NCBI GenBank assembly: GCA_018398585.1
Contig: JAGTTD010000013.1
Span: 32,381,131 to 32,445,130 of the forward strand
DNA: 64,000 nt
Source of the DNA: Simmondsia chinensis
Lineage: Eukaryota; Streptophyta; Magnoliopsida; Caryophyllales; Simmondsiaceae
Direction: 5' to 3'
The notes beneath the pieces were generated by a model. It searched no databases. It saw only the letters and a list, made by a program, of their open reading frames with translations, and was not told where the DNA came from. Position numbers and translations under genes: made by a program. Of this stretch, positions 10,500 to 19,894 are shown piece by piece; the stretch's first letter is position 1; the number at the start of each line of letters is the position of its first letter.

Positions 10500-11290
10500 A
10501 ACCATGACATCTACTCCAACGGCTCACTCTATAGAGTACAAGCAAAATTTATTTTGGAGATGAAGGAAGAATTTTCGGAGAGAGTAATTTGGAGATTATT
10601 TCCTTTCTCCAAAAGTCCATAGATCGTGCTTCATATAGTTTTGCTATGCCCTTGTAGAAGCAACATGTGCTTTAACTAGTGTCTCTTTATTTCGAAGTAC
10701 CTGCTGCGTTGTGACTTTAATTCTAGTATGGATTTTGAAGCAGATATGGACCTTTATATCCATATCATCCCAATATATCCTCTTTTAGCTAGGTTTTGCT
10801 TGTATGCCTATATATATGTTTGTTTTTGCGTTTCAGCAGTAGAGATCACAAAAGTTTTATCCTCCATTTTCAGCACATAATGAAGCTTTCTTCCTCCTTT
10901 TGTGATTTTTCCTTCATTTGAGGGTTTTCTACGCCTAAGAGGGTACCAACACGTAAGCACTGGATCCCATAAGAACTTCGAAATTAAGCATGCTTGGGCA
11001 AGAGTAGTACCAAGATAGGTGACCTCCTGGGAAATCCTCGTGATGCACCCCTCGGGTTGGGGATTCTCGGAAACAGCCTCCTTCAGGGTAGCATCCTGAA
11101 GGAGGAAGGCTTCGTACATCCACCCCCCAGACCCTGCTTAGGCGGGAGCCCTTGAGGCACTGGGAATGTTGCTTTTTTTTTTTTTGAGGGTTTTCGACGT
11201 ACATATTGGTATCATTGTTTCTCTTTCTCCCTTCTCACTTAATTTTCATTCCGACATGGTTTTGACATCTAATCAATCCAAGTTCTTAAG
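10500..11290 (+). mobile_element. Copia-type LTR remnant, interrupted by a 5S-SINE
   Basis: TTTTATCCTCCATTTTCAGC, GAGGGTTTTCGACGTACATA and TTGTTTCTCTTTCTCCC are in the style of copia LTR R-U5 regions. A partial relative occurs at about 14640-14850. The 5' limit is not defined. SINE copy B sits inside it. Confidence 0.4.
10934..11182 (+). mobile_element. 5S rRNA-headed Au-tailed SINE, copy B
   Basis: Duplications TTTGAGGGTTTTCTACG (10917-10933) and TTTGAGGGTTTTCGACG (11183-11199) differ at one place. The head keeps 5S-like GTAAGCACTGGATCCCAT and the complete 5S 3' end CTCGTGATGCACCCCT, joined directly to CGGGTTGGGG and the Au tail. It ends in a T-rich run rather than (TTG)n. This copy shows most clearly that the junction falls at the 5S terminus. 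Confidence 0.93.
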
Positions 11291-11582
11291 GTATTTTCTG
11301 CCTTACAATTGTTGATATCCATTAAATCACCATGTCACCCTTTAAATTCATCTCCATAAAACATGAAATGACTAAACTTACATAAAACATATATAAAATT
11401 TAAAATATTTTTCTGATACATAATATTCCGAAAATTTCAACATATATGTATAGATAACCATAGGTTTACATGAGCCAAAATTTCTCCCTTGCATAGTAAC
11501 ACAAAGAGAGGAGATTCATATATTATCCTTCAAGGATTGAATTGCCTGCTTAGTTCCTACATAGCCTACTATTCTTGTTTTA

Positions 11583-12278
11583 GTACTCTGTTTGACAACT
11601 GGGTAGAGAGGGGTAAAAAGGGAAGGATACTCTTATTTTATATGTTTAATAAAGAGGAGTAAATGTGATACTCTTATTTGGCAATTGGGTAAATACGTGA
11701 GGGTAAACAGAGTTATAGTTAAATTAGGAACAAATTGTCTAATATCTTTTAAAACTTTATCCTCTCCCCGTCACCCCCTAAATGGGGGGGTGTGGGGTTG
11801 AATCGAGTTATTTGCTCTGTTGGTCCTTGATGGTTTTAAGTTTGTTCAGATTGATCCCTCATTTTCTATTTTGTTCAAAATGGTCTTTGATGTTATGACT
11901 TTTTTTTCCAAATTAGATTCTCATCTTTATTTTGTTCAAAATAGTCCTTTATTATTTTATTTTATGACAAAATTAGAGTCTTCCGCATAAATTAGGTGAA
12001 ATTAAGGAGATGAGAGCAATTTTGTCATAAAACAAAACACGAGAGACTATTCTAAACAAGAAAAAAGACGAGAATCAATTTGAATAACTTACAAACATTT
12101 GGGCAAAATAAAAAAATGGAGGACCAATTTGAACAAATTTTAAAACATCACGGGCCATTGGAGTAAAGAACTTGAGGTAAATCTTAACCCGTCACCCCCT
12201 CAAAAAAAATCACCAAACAAGGGGTAATTGTTTGCCTTTTATCCCTCTGTCCCTTTTACCCTATTGCCAAACAGAGTA
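11583..12278. mobile_element. Long terminal-inverted-repeat element with a second inverted repeat nested inside
   Basis: Outer ends: TACTCTGTTTGACAACTGGG on the left; the right end reverse-complements to TACTCTGTTTGGCAATAGGG. Inside, about 11805-12175 has its own inverted arms with GGTCCTTGATGG and TTTTAAGTTTGTTCA, mirrored by TTTTAAAATTTGTTCAAATT. CCGTCACCCCCT occurs on both sides of the inner element and may be its duplicated target. No transposase is present. Confidence 0.6.
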
Positions 12279-12609
12279 TAAATATGAACATTCAGGGGTT
12301 CCTGGAGCCACCGTTGCCTCTCCTAGGATCATGCTTAGTGTTCGGCCCAGGATGGTCGTAGTCCAATGGCATTACCTCTCCTTCTAGAAGTTTCCTCGAG
12401 TGAACTCGCACGCTTATCTGTGTAATAGAAACGAGAAGTTTTCAGTTTTGTTTTACGTTGTTAGGATTATACCTAGCAAAAGGACAGTTCCATGCACAAG
12501 GCTCTTACTGAAACTTGGGGAGGGTCAGATGTACGCAACTCTATTGTTACTTCTTTAGGTGAGGGATTTCTAGATACTTATACTCGGGAGTTCTAACTCA
12601 TGATGGAGC

Positions 12610-12821
12610 AACTTAACCTTGCATTAAGGGTGTTGAAGTATAAACTCATTCTTGGGCCTTAACCAATTAATTTATAGTTTGTTTGGTGTCATTTTTTGTT
12701 TGTAGCTTTTCGTTTTTTAGGAACTAAAATCATATTAGAAACGATTTTTCTGGCGTTTAGTTTTTTTTTTTAGTTTTTTCTTAGATTTAGTGGAAACTGA
12801 AAACAAAAATCCAAAAACCAG

Positions 12822-12853
<32 letters not shown>

Positions 12854-13180
12854 AATTTTCAAAACTGGTATTTAGTTTCTCAAAAGCCAAAAGCTGCAAA
12901 CAGGAAGCAATACTAAATAGACCCTTAATCGTTTAGGAGAGTTGGTTTCTTGCTAATGGTATTAGAACCTATTAGATTAGGAGGCTTCAAGTTTGAATCC
13001 CAGTAGCCTCTGTTCTCAATATCAATATAATTCAAGCACAACATGTGAGTAGAGTTTGTAGATTACTCACCCTTCATGCCTAATTGCCTAAAGGACATAT
13101 TAGTATATAAAGTTATTCCCAAACTTTTACCTATCGGCTTAAACTTTTGAGAGAATTGGTTTCTGTACAGAGTTTTTCCC
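12610..13180 (+). repeat. 220-bp-family repeat interrupted by a MITE (12676-12924)
   Basis: The start GTTGAAGTATAAACTCATTC and the continuation TTTAGGAGAGTTGGTTTCTT match the intron 1 repeat. They are separated by a MITE of the 7104-7322 family with ends GTTTGGTGTCATTTTTTG and AAGCAATACTAAATAGACCC and a 30-nt A-run inside. The repeat is therefore older than the MITE. Confidence 0.5.
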
Positions 13181-13229
13181 TTTTGGGAATATATAGAGGG
13201 AAAACAAGAAAAGAGAAAAGGAAGCAAAA

Positions 13230-13864
13230 CTAGATAGCATTAGTGACCTTGTGAATATCATGAAGCTGGTCCATTCCATTGCTGAATCCTTCATTCTCCA
13301 TGGCTGAAGAACAGAAAGAAAATGGTGGTGATTAATATTTCAAATAGACAACAATACAACAACAGAAATAGCAGCCCAGTGGCTCAAAAAGACTCCCGCT
13401 AAAGCAAGGTTTGGGGAGGGTAAAATGTACGTAGCCTTACCCCTACAAGGTAAAAATAGATAACGGTACAGAGTTAAAATTTTTTCTGTCTCAGAAACAC
13501 AATAGGTTCTTTACTCTTTAGGGCTAGACGGCCTTTAGAAACAGCCCTCTTATAGGATAGCACTCTATAGGGTTAAGACTGCGTACATCTCATCCTCTTA
13601 AGACCCTATCTTGGCGGGAACCTCCTTGAGGAACTGGATTTATTGTTGCAAAAACACGAGATTCTACTTTCTTTTAATAGAGCTTTTACGTGTATGTCGA
13701 ATACCCATAAAAACTACGAGAAAATGTTTTTTTTTTTTTTTTTTTTTTGTGTGTTAAGGACATTCTACTCCAAAACAACATGACTAAACAGACGCTCACT
13801 TACCTGAATGCGCGGAAATGATAAGAAAGAAGAGAATCACTAAACATAGTTTGAAACGTGCCAT
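13230..13864 (-). CDS. Putative small secreted peptide, two exons, 44 aa
   Basis: Exon 1 is 13804-13864 and exon 2 is 13230-13303. The 500-bp intron starts GTAAGTG and ends TTCTTCAG, and the junction keeps frame. Exon 1 encodes basic MARFK followed by a 12-residue hydrophobic core ending near SAHS, a typical secretory signal peptide. The remaining residues (MENEGF start, DQLHDIHK in the middle, TNAI end) would form a mature peptide of about 24 aa without cysteines. TATAAAAAG lies 110 bp upstream of the ATG. I do not recognise the family. A longer product through alternative splicing at AAG|GTCACT cannot be excluded. The intron hosts two opposed SINE tails. Support comes from the TATA box, signal peptide and clean splice sites; there is no homology evidence. 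Confidence 0.5.
13349..13450 (-). mobile_element. Au-like SINE tail fragment, minus (peptide-gene intron)
   Basis: Plus-strand text CAACAACAGAAATAGCAGCC, CAGTGGCTC, GACTCCCGCTAAAGCAAGG and GTAGCCTTACCCC is the reverse complement of the Au-like tail. It faces the plus-strand copy 70 bp away. Confidence 0.7.
13520..13650 (+). mobile_element. Au-like SINE tail fragment, plus (peptide-gene intron)
   Basis: GAAACAGCCCTC, GACTGCGTACATCTC, GGCGGGAACC and GAGGAACTGG, followed by TTTATTGTTGC, form a diverged tail without a 5S head. With 13349-13450 it makes an inverted pair inside the short intron. Confidence 0.7.
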
Positions 13865-13973
13865 CGATTAGACCGATTGAAGATGATATTATTACGCGTA
13901 TGAGTTTTCTTTTTTCTTTTTCTGTTGTGTTTGAAGGTTTGAGCTATGAGATAAAAGAGAGGAGGGTGTGTTG

Positions 13974-13982
13974 CTTTTTATA
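13974..13982 (-). promoter_or_regulatory. TATA box of the small peptide gene
   Basis: TATAAAAAG on the minus strand, 110 bp upstream of the ATG at 13864. The expected start site is about 30 bp downstream, in a CT-rich stretch, giving an 80-90 nt 5' UTR. Confidence 0.5.
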
Positions 13983-14139
13983 CTTGCTAGGGGAAAAGAG
14001 TGAATGGTCACTAAGGCTTCGTTTGGTCGGAAGAAAGTCTTCTCTCTCTTATTTTCTACTGTTTACTTACGTTAATGAATAACGAAAATAGTTTAAAGGA
14101 AAAGCCTTTTTCCCATATGGGGAAAGTTGACTTCTTAAG

Positions 14140-14394
14140 GGTTCACCCGAGCACTAATGACACCGGGTCCCATTAGAACTCCAAGGTTAAGCGTGCTTGG
14201 GCGAGAGTAGTACCAGGATGGATGACATCTTGGGAAGCCCTCGTGTTGCCAACCCTTCAGGTGGGGTCATCGGAAACAGCCTCCGGGAAGGGTTACATCC
14301 TGAAGGGGTAAGGCTGCGTACATCCACCCCTCCCAGACCTCGCTTATGTGGGAGCCCTTGAGGCACTAGGTCTGTTGTTGTTGTTATTGTGAAT
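14140..14394 (+). mobile_element. 5S rRNA-headed Au-tailed SINE, copy C
   Basis: The duplication is imperfect: GGAAAGTTGACTTCTTAAG (14121-14139) against a 14395-14416 copy with a 3-bp insertion. The head keeps AGCACTAATG, as in ordinary plant 5S rRNA, then ACCGGGTCCCATTAGAACTC, and the tail ends in TTGTTGTTGTT. Its 5S-like head and CTCGTGTTG place it in the less altered subfamily. Confidence 0.9.
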
Positions 14395-14416
14395 GGAGAA
14401 GCTGACTTCTTCTTAA

Positions 14417-15314
14417 GAATATAGGAAATTGTTTTCCTTTGCATCACTACTCCTGACTAGTCTTAACTGTTGTACAATTTTTATTGGAGCAGTTTCAAAT
14501 TTTTTGGACATTAACACTGATATAAAGTCATGCAAAGAAATTTTATTTTCATAATTAGAGAAAAGAAAATAGTATGCATTGCGTGATGTCTCAAATTTGT
14601 CTTGATTCAGAAACGAAGATCTCTGGTGTTATGGACCTTTTTTTTTTTTTTCCTTTCAGATGCAACCCGGTAGATTTTATCCTCCGTCATATTTCTTAGT
14701 GAATTGCTTTCTTCCACACCCGTAATTTTCCCTAGATTAGAGAGTTTTCCACATGAATATGTGTATTATTATTTTCTCTTTCCTTATTCTCTGCTCGATT
14801 TATTTTAGGTATATTGTTTGCATTTAAACCGAACCTTGTTCCTGAACATCTTCCTCACAGTGAATTCAGTTAAAAAAATTTTACGAAAGGAAAATGTCTT
14901 TGTCCAACCTTACGGACCCGAAACAGCTGCAGAAGGATGCCATTTTCAGCAAACAGTTGAAACAAAAGATGATGATGGAAAGGCATTTGCCCCCACTTGC
15001 CCACAACAAAAAAAAATTTAAAAGTCAACGGCTAGTTTCATATGCAGAAAATAAGAAAAATTCCATGGATATGGACATCACTTTACATTCACCCAGTCTC
15101 CTGCATGCCTTTATTTTTTTCCCCTTGTCTTTTCTATTTTTCAACTTCTTCACATGCCATTCCACTTCTGACCGGTATCGGTCCCGAGATTTTAGGACTT
15201 CAAAGTAAGTTTTGGTCGGTAGGCTGCTTTTTGGTATATGAAATATTTAGGAACGTTGAAGCATACGTTGATTAATTCACTTTATTTTATAATGTCAGCT
15301 GTGTGGGTCCTATG
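14417..15314. other. Intergenic segment with LTR-like remnants
   Basis: Around 14640-14850, TTTTATCCTCCGTCATATTT and GAGAGTTTTCCACATGAATA echo the LTR remnant at 10.8-11.3 kb. Overlapping short frames at 14818-15275 have no domains. No gene recognised. Confidence 0.4.
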
Positions 15315-15490
15315 TAGGGGTGTATTTGAGTCAAGCCGAGCCCGAGCTTGACAGGCTTGAGGCTAGGCTCGGCTCGGCTTAGCTTGATCTAAGCTCAATG
15401 AGTTTCAAATTAAGCTTGCAGTATTTTGGCTCGTTTAAGCTTAATCTAGGCTCGTTTAAGCTTGGATTCAATTTATTTAGGCTCAAATTT
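15315..15490. repeat. GAGCTCG-rich degenerate repeat
   Basis: GGGGTGTATTTGAGTCAAGC leads into GGCTCGGCTCGGCTTAGC and TTTAAGCTTAATC blocks. This is a short copy showing the family's terminal GGGGTGTA motif. Confidence 0.6.
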
Positions 15491-15696
15491 GACTTCACTG
15501 GGCATATTTAGTGAAATATATTATATTAAAAAAAGCTTGCTTAGATTTGTCTAAACTTGGAGATTTATGATGAGCTGGTTTGCATCAGCTTATTTGCATC
15601 CAAGTCCTGTGTTTATAATATAGTGTAAATAGCAAACATTATTGTCGTGAACTCTGTATTATTTTGCCTCCTGATTTTCTAGATGTCATTATAGAG

Positions 15697-15821
15697 TCAG
15701 GGGATCTCGGAAACAGCCTCTCTTTAGAATAACACCCTAAAGACCTCCCCCTCGCCCCAACCCAAGACCCTGCCTTGGTGGGAGCCCTTGTGGCACTGAA
15801 ACAGTTGTTGTTGTTGTTGTT
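15697..15821 (+). mobile_element. Au-like SINE tail fragment
   Basis: TCGGAAACAGCCTCTCTT, AGACCCTGCC, TGGGAGCCCTTGTGGCACTG and (TTG)n. It lacks the 5S head, so it is either 5'-truncated or the end of an RTE LINE. Confidence 0.75.
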
Positions 15822-15968
15822 CATGATTCATAGATGTAAAGTTACAAGTTGTTTATTCTCATGATTTCACCTCCTTGCATTAATCTTAAGGGGAAAAAAA
15901 AAAAAAGGAACACAAGGTTAAGTCTTCTGGAAAAAAATCTTATTTTACTCGAACGTAATATAAATATA

Positions 15969-16655
15969 AGGGTAAATTATAAAAAATTTTTCGACTTTTG
16001 CTTTAAAAATAGAAAACCTCTCTCACAAACAAAATCACTCGTTAAACCCCCCTCACTTTTAAAGAATTATCACTTTGCCTCCAACGGCTTTTTTTTTTTT
16101 TTTACCATTTTACCCTCAAAATAAAATAGTTAAGTATTTGATTTTATTTTTAGGTAGGATTTTATATTTTGAGAAAAAATAAGATTTTTTTTTTGTATTT
16201 ATAGAAAAAGGGGTTTTCTATATTTATAATAGTTATTATTTTAATTAATTATATAGTAGTGACATTATAATATCAACAAAAATATTATATTTTATATTAT
16301 ATTATTTTTTATAAAAATTTTAAAAATATTTTTTTTATCTCGTAAACTTATAATATTATTACTATAATTAATTAAAATAATTATATTTTTTATAAATATA
16401 TAAAATTTTCTTAATTCTATTGCGAAAAACATAAATTTTTATAATTTTTGACTAACAATATAAAATTTTATTCTAAAAATGTAATTAAACATTTAATTCC
16501 CTCACTTTTGATAGGCACAATGGTTAAAAAAAAGATGCATGAGGGTTATGTGATAAATTTTTAAAAGTAAGGGAGTTCTGTGAGTGCCTTAATTTATGAG
16601 GAAGGTTTTCTGTTTTTAAAGCAAAAAATAGGGAGATTTTCTGTAATTTACTCTA
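15969..16655. mobile_element. Long-TIR non-autonomous element
   Basis: Left arm GGGTAAATTATAAAAAATTT with GCTTTAAAAATAGAAAACC is mirrored on the right by GGTTTTCTGTTTTTAAAGC and CTGTAATTTACTC. The interior is AT-rich with no protein. Most of 15822-15968 is plain AT-rich sequence. Confidence 0.6.
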
Positions 16656-16744
16656 AATATAATTCATAATAATGGTCAGATTTATATACTTTAACCTATA
16701 TAACTGATGTTTGGTCCAAAAAAAAAATGTATATAACCTATCCT

Positions 16745-17100
16745 ATATAGTTATAAAAGATTACTGCTTCTTAAAACAACAATTTATACAATAGTGTTTC
16801 TACATAAAATGTTTCTGAGACACAACAACAACAACAACGACAAACCCAGTGCCTCCAAGGCTCCCGCATACGTAGGGTCTGGGGGATAGATGTACACAGC
16901 CTTCCCTCTTCAGAGGGCTACCCTGAAAAGAGGCTGTTTCCGAGGACCTCCAGCCTGAATAAAGCTTTTTAACAGTAATATCAAATAAGCATATAAACTA
17001 TATCTTGGAAACAACACTTTTTACAAAAGTAAATTCTACATAAAATGTTTTTAAAAATAATAGTATTTTCACAGTAATGCCAAACAGACTGTTATATTTA
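16745..17100. mobile_element. MITE-like element interrupted by an Au-tail SINE
   Basis: TTCTACATAAAATGTTT occurs on both sides of the SINE at 16822-16962, and the ends contain TACTGCTTCTTAAAA and CAGTAATGCCAAACAGAC. It resembles the elements at 4067-4475 and 58085-58325. Confidence 0.4.
16822..16962 (-). mobile_element. Au-like SINE tail copy, minus
   Basis: Reads ACAACAACAACAACGACAAA, CCAGTGCCTCCAAGGCTCCC, GTAGGGTCTGGGGG, ACAGCCTTCCC and GAGGCTGTTTCCGAGGACC on the plus strand. It is well preserved and lacks the 5S head. Confidence 0.8.
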
Positions 17101-17242
17101 TTGTTGATGTGGTAGCAACGGATATAATTAGTGAGGGAAAAGGCCTTAGGTGTTGAATTTTTTTCGGTGGTGGGGAGCACTAAACATGAGGCAGGCAACT
17201 TACCATTACTATTTAGAGAATTTATCATATATCTTGAGATTT

Positions 17243-17474
17243 ACTTAAAAAGATATCAACACGCAAGCACCGGATTTTATTAGAACTCCCAAGTTAAGCG
17301 TGTTTGGGCAAAAATAGTACTAAAATAGCTGACCTCCTGTGAAGTCCTCGTGTTGCACCCCTTAAGTTGGGGGTTCTCGGAAACAGCCTCACCCTGAAAG
17401 GGAAAGGCTACGTACATCCATTCCCCCAGACCTTGCTCAGGCGGAGCTCTTGGGGCACTGGGAATATTACTTTT
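17243..17474 (+). mobile_element. 5S rRNA-headed Au-tailed SINE, copy D
   Basis: Head ATCAACACGCAAGCACCGGA and CTCGTGTTGCACCCCT follow the 5S-like subfamily. Duplications TTTATCATATATCTTGAGA (17221 on) and TTTATCATATTTCTTAAGA (17475 on) flank it. The tail ends GGGAATATTAC and T's. Confidence 0.9.
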
Positions 17475-17475
17475 T

Positions 17476-17863
17476 TTATCATATTTCTTAAGATTTGAAC
17501 ATTTATTATTTATAATATTAATATTTTAATATGAGTCTGTCTCTTTGATCAAAGATGGTACTAATAAGCCATTACCGGATCCCATTAGAACTCCGAAACT
17601 AAGCGTGCTAGGGCGAGAGTAGTACCAGGATGGGTGATCTCCTGGGAAGTCTTCACTCTCAGGTTGGGGGCACTTCGAAATAGCCTCTCTTCAGGGGTAA
17701 TATCTTGAATGGGGAAGGCTACGCGTACATCCGCCCCCCAAGACCCTGCTTAGGCAGGACCCCTGAGGGCACTGGGAATATTACTTTTTTTTATTATATT
17801 TCTTAAGATTTGAGCATTTATTATTTATAATATTAATATTTTAATGAGTTTGTCTCTTTGAGC
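17476..17863 (+). repeat. Duplicated ~75-bp flank around SINE copies D and E
   Basis: The segment after copy D (17476-17550) and the segment after copy E (17792-17863) are near-identical: ATTTCTTAAGATTTGA, CATTTATTATTTATAATA and GTCTGTCTCTTTGA versus GTTTGTCTCTTTGA. The 3' SINE junctions are also alike (GGGAATATTAC plus T's), yet the SINE heads belong to different subfamilies. Confidence 0.8.
17551..17791 (+). mobile_element. 5S rRNA-headed Au-tailed SINE, copy E
   Basis: Head GGTACTAATAAGCCATTACC and the deleted 5S end (CTTCACTCTCAGGTTGGGGG) belong to the second subfamily. The internal control region is well kept: CGAGAGTAGTACCAGGATGG. The flanks duplicate those of copy D. Confidence 0.9.
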
Positions 17864-18514
17864 ACATGTTAAGAACACATTAATTACGCTATTATTATCT
17901 TCTTTTTTGATAATATTAAAAGTATTATTATAATTTCATAAAGGATAAATTACATATTGGTATTCTAAGGTTTGGCGTAATAATTTTTTAGTCCATTAAC
18001 TTTGCAAAATAATTTATTAGTATATAGGTTTTAGTGTAAATATTTGTTAGTCAAATTTTAGGTAAAACAAAGTGGCAGAAAGATAAAAAGACATTTATAT
18101 GCTTATTCAAATCATTGTCGTTTTTTCAAATTTAGTTCTTTTTTTGAACTTTTTTTAACTTTACACGACAACTTTTAATCTAAATGTTGATGTCATATGC
18201 TTGAACCTGGACTAAAACAATAAAAAAATAATAAACTAACTGAAATAAATGTGCCTCCATCATATGTGTTAGGAGCATGTTAGAAAATTTATTTTAATAT
18301 ATATAATGAAATATCACAAGGTTTAAAAATCTTATACTCGATGTACTCTCCAAAGGAATTAGGTGACATTTTTTCGAACTCTAGCAAAAATAATAGCGTA
18401 GTACATGTTTACAACAATATGTATTTCGTATTAGTACTTTGGCAAAAGTTCCCGAGTTTCAAAAAATTCACCAGATATGAGCTTAGAGTATATATTTATT
18501 GTCAGAATCATGTG
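17864..18514. other. AT-rich intergenic DNA
   Basis: Contains fragments of the common GGATAAATTACATATTGGTA and TTTTTTAGTCCATTAACTTT type, also seen near 62380, probably a worn MITE. No gene seen. Confidence 0.35.
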
Positions 18515-19094
18515 TGTTAGGTTATGTCTCAAATTACTTGTTTTATTTATATGGGGTTGCCGTAGGGTCACCAATCGATCGGGAGAGAATCCGATCAATC
18601 GGGTGATTTAAGGAAAGATTCGGGATTGTTTAGGAAATTAGAGGGCAGATCGATCGGGTGTTCCCGATCGATCGGGCGCCTCCTAACCTACGTCTGTATA
18701 AAGGACGTAGGGTTTACGTAATTCCGCATCCAATCAAAGTGTGAGGCGCTGCCATTGAGGGAAAAGAGGTGACTTCGTAATTCCTCCAAGATTTTGAGTG
18801 CTACGAGAGTTCAGAGGAAGTGATTGTACTTTTTCCATAAATCTCGTTCTAGGAAGTGTCGTTGTAATTCTTCCGTTCAATTAATAAAGAATCTCTATCT
18901 CCGCCTGTGGTTTTCTCCCCTCTCGATTGTAGAGAGGTTTCCACGTAAATACTATGTGTTCTTGTTTTTTGTTCTTTCTTTCTCCATATTTGTTTACTTC
19001 TCGTTTTGTGTGAGTCATATTATTTGAGTCGAATCAAGTTATCAAGGTCCACGCTTACGCATTAAGTTTTCCCTAACAAACTGGTATCATAGTA
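18515..19094 (+). mobile_element. Copia-like 5' LTR with primer-binding site, rest lost
   Basis: Begins TGTTAGG (18515) and ends CCCTAACA (19078), matching inverted LTR ends. TGGTATCATAGTA follows at 19082-19094, close to the usual tRNA-Met primer-binding site. Inside are TATAAAGG, AATAAAG and a set of ATCGATCGGG motifs, including the perfect palindrome CCCGATCGATCGGG. No polyprotein follows; 19095-19388 is AT-rich leader or unrelated sequence. Confidence 0.7.
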
Positions 19095-19398
19095 TATCAG
19101 ATTTGTTTAAGTTTTCCTCCACAATGTGTTATCAGCATTTTGATGGAAATAACTGAATAAATTCTATTTTACTAGGCCTTTAGGCCCAAACTACAGAATT
19201 ACCATACATGAGATCTATATATAAGCCCAAATGGGATTCCGTCATAAAATTAATTAATTAAGTAGAGTAACTATCTAAACTTATATAATGATCACTTTCT
19301 CTCACAACTGCAGTATGTGAATCAACAAGACTCATATATTGAGTCCTTACCAACAATTTTCGGAGAAAATTTTTTATATTTTAGTAAAGGGTACTTAA

Positions 19399-19615
19399 AA
19401 GCAACATTTCCAGTGTCACAAGAGCTCCCGCCAAAGCAAGGTCTAGGTGATGGATATACGTTGCCTTCCTTTAGGCTATTTCCGATAACCCCCAACCTGA
19501 GAGATGCAACACGAGGACTTCCTAGGAGGTCGCCCATCTTGGTACTACTCTCGCCTAAGCACGCTTAACTTCGGAATTCTAATAGGATCCTGTGCTTACA
19601 TGTTGGTACCCTTTT
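19399..19615 (-). mobile_element. 5S rRNA-headed Au-tailed SINE, copy F, minus
   Basis: Plus-strand text ACTACTCTCGCCTAAGCACG and CTTAACTTCGGAATTCTAAT is reverse 5S, and GCAACACGAGG marks the full 5S 3' end. Flanks GGGTACTTAA (19389-19398) and GGATACTTAA (19616-19625) are a probable short duplication. The tail is internally shortened. Confidence 0.88.
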
Positions 19616-19894
19616 GGATACTTAAGTAATAAAAAATTCAGAAGTTGGGTTCGTCATTGTAAAAAAAAAAAAGAATTTAGAATACTCAAGTATTAGAAGA
19701 CTAGAATTCAAAAAATTTTATCATAAAAAGAAAATAATGACAAAATATAATTTGGACAATCATTTAGTAATTTTATTAGTTTTTACCATATACTAACAAT
19801 TAAATTGTGTTTAAAGGTGGATTTGACAATTAATAAAAAATAAAAAATATCTAGTTTACCATAAAAGATAATAAATTATTTCATCGTTGGTTCA

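Noticed and set aside
10934..11182. Cassandra-type TRIM elements, which also carry 5S sequence
   Set aside because: There are no LTR pairs or primer-binding sites. The 5S part joins an Au tail, and duplications are 13-18 bp rather than 5 bp.
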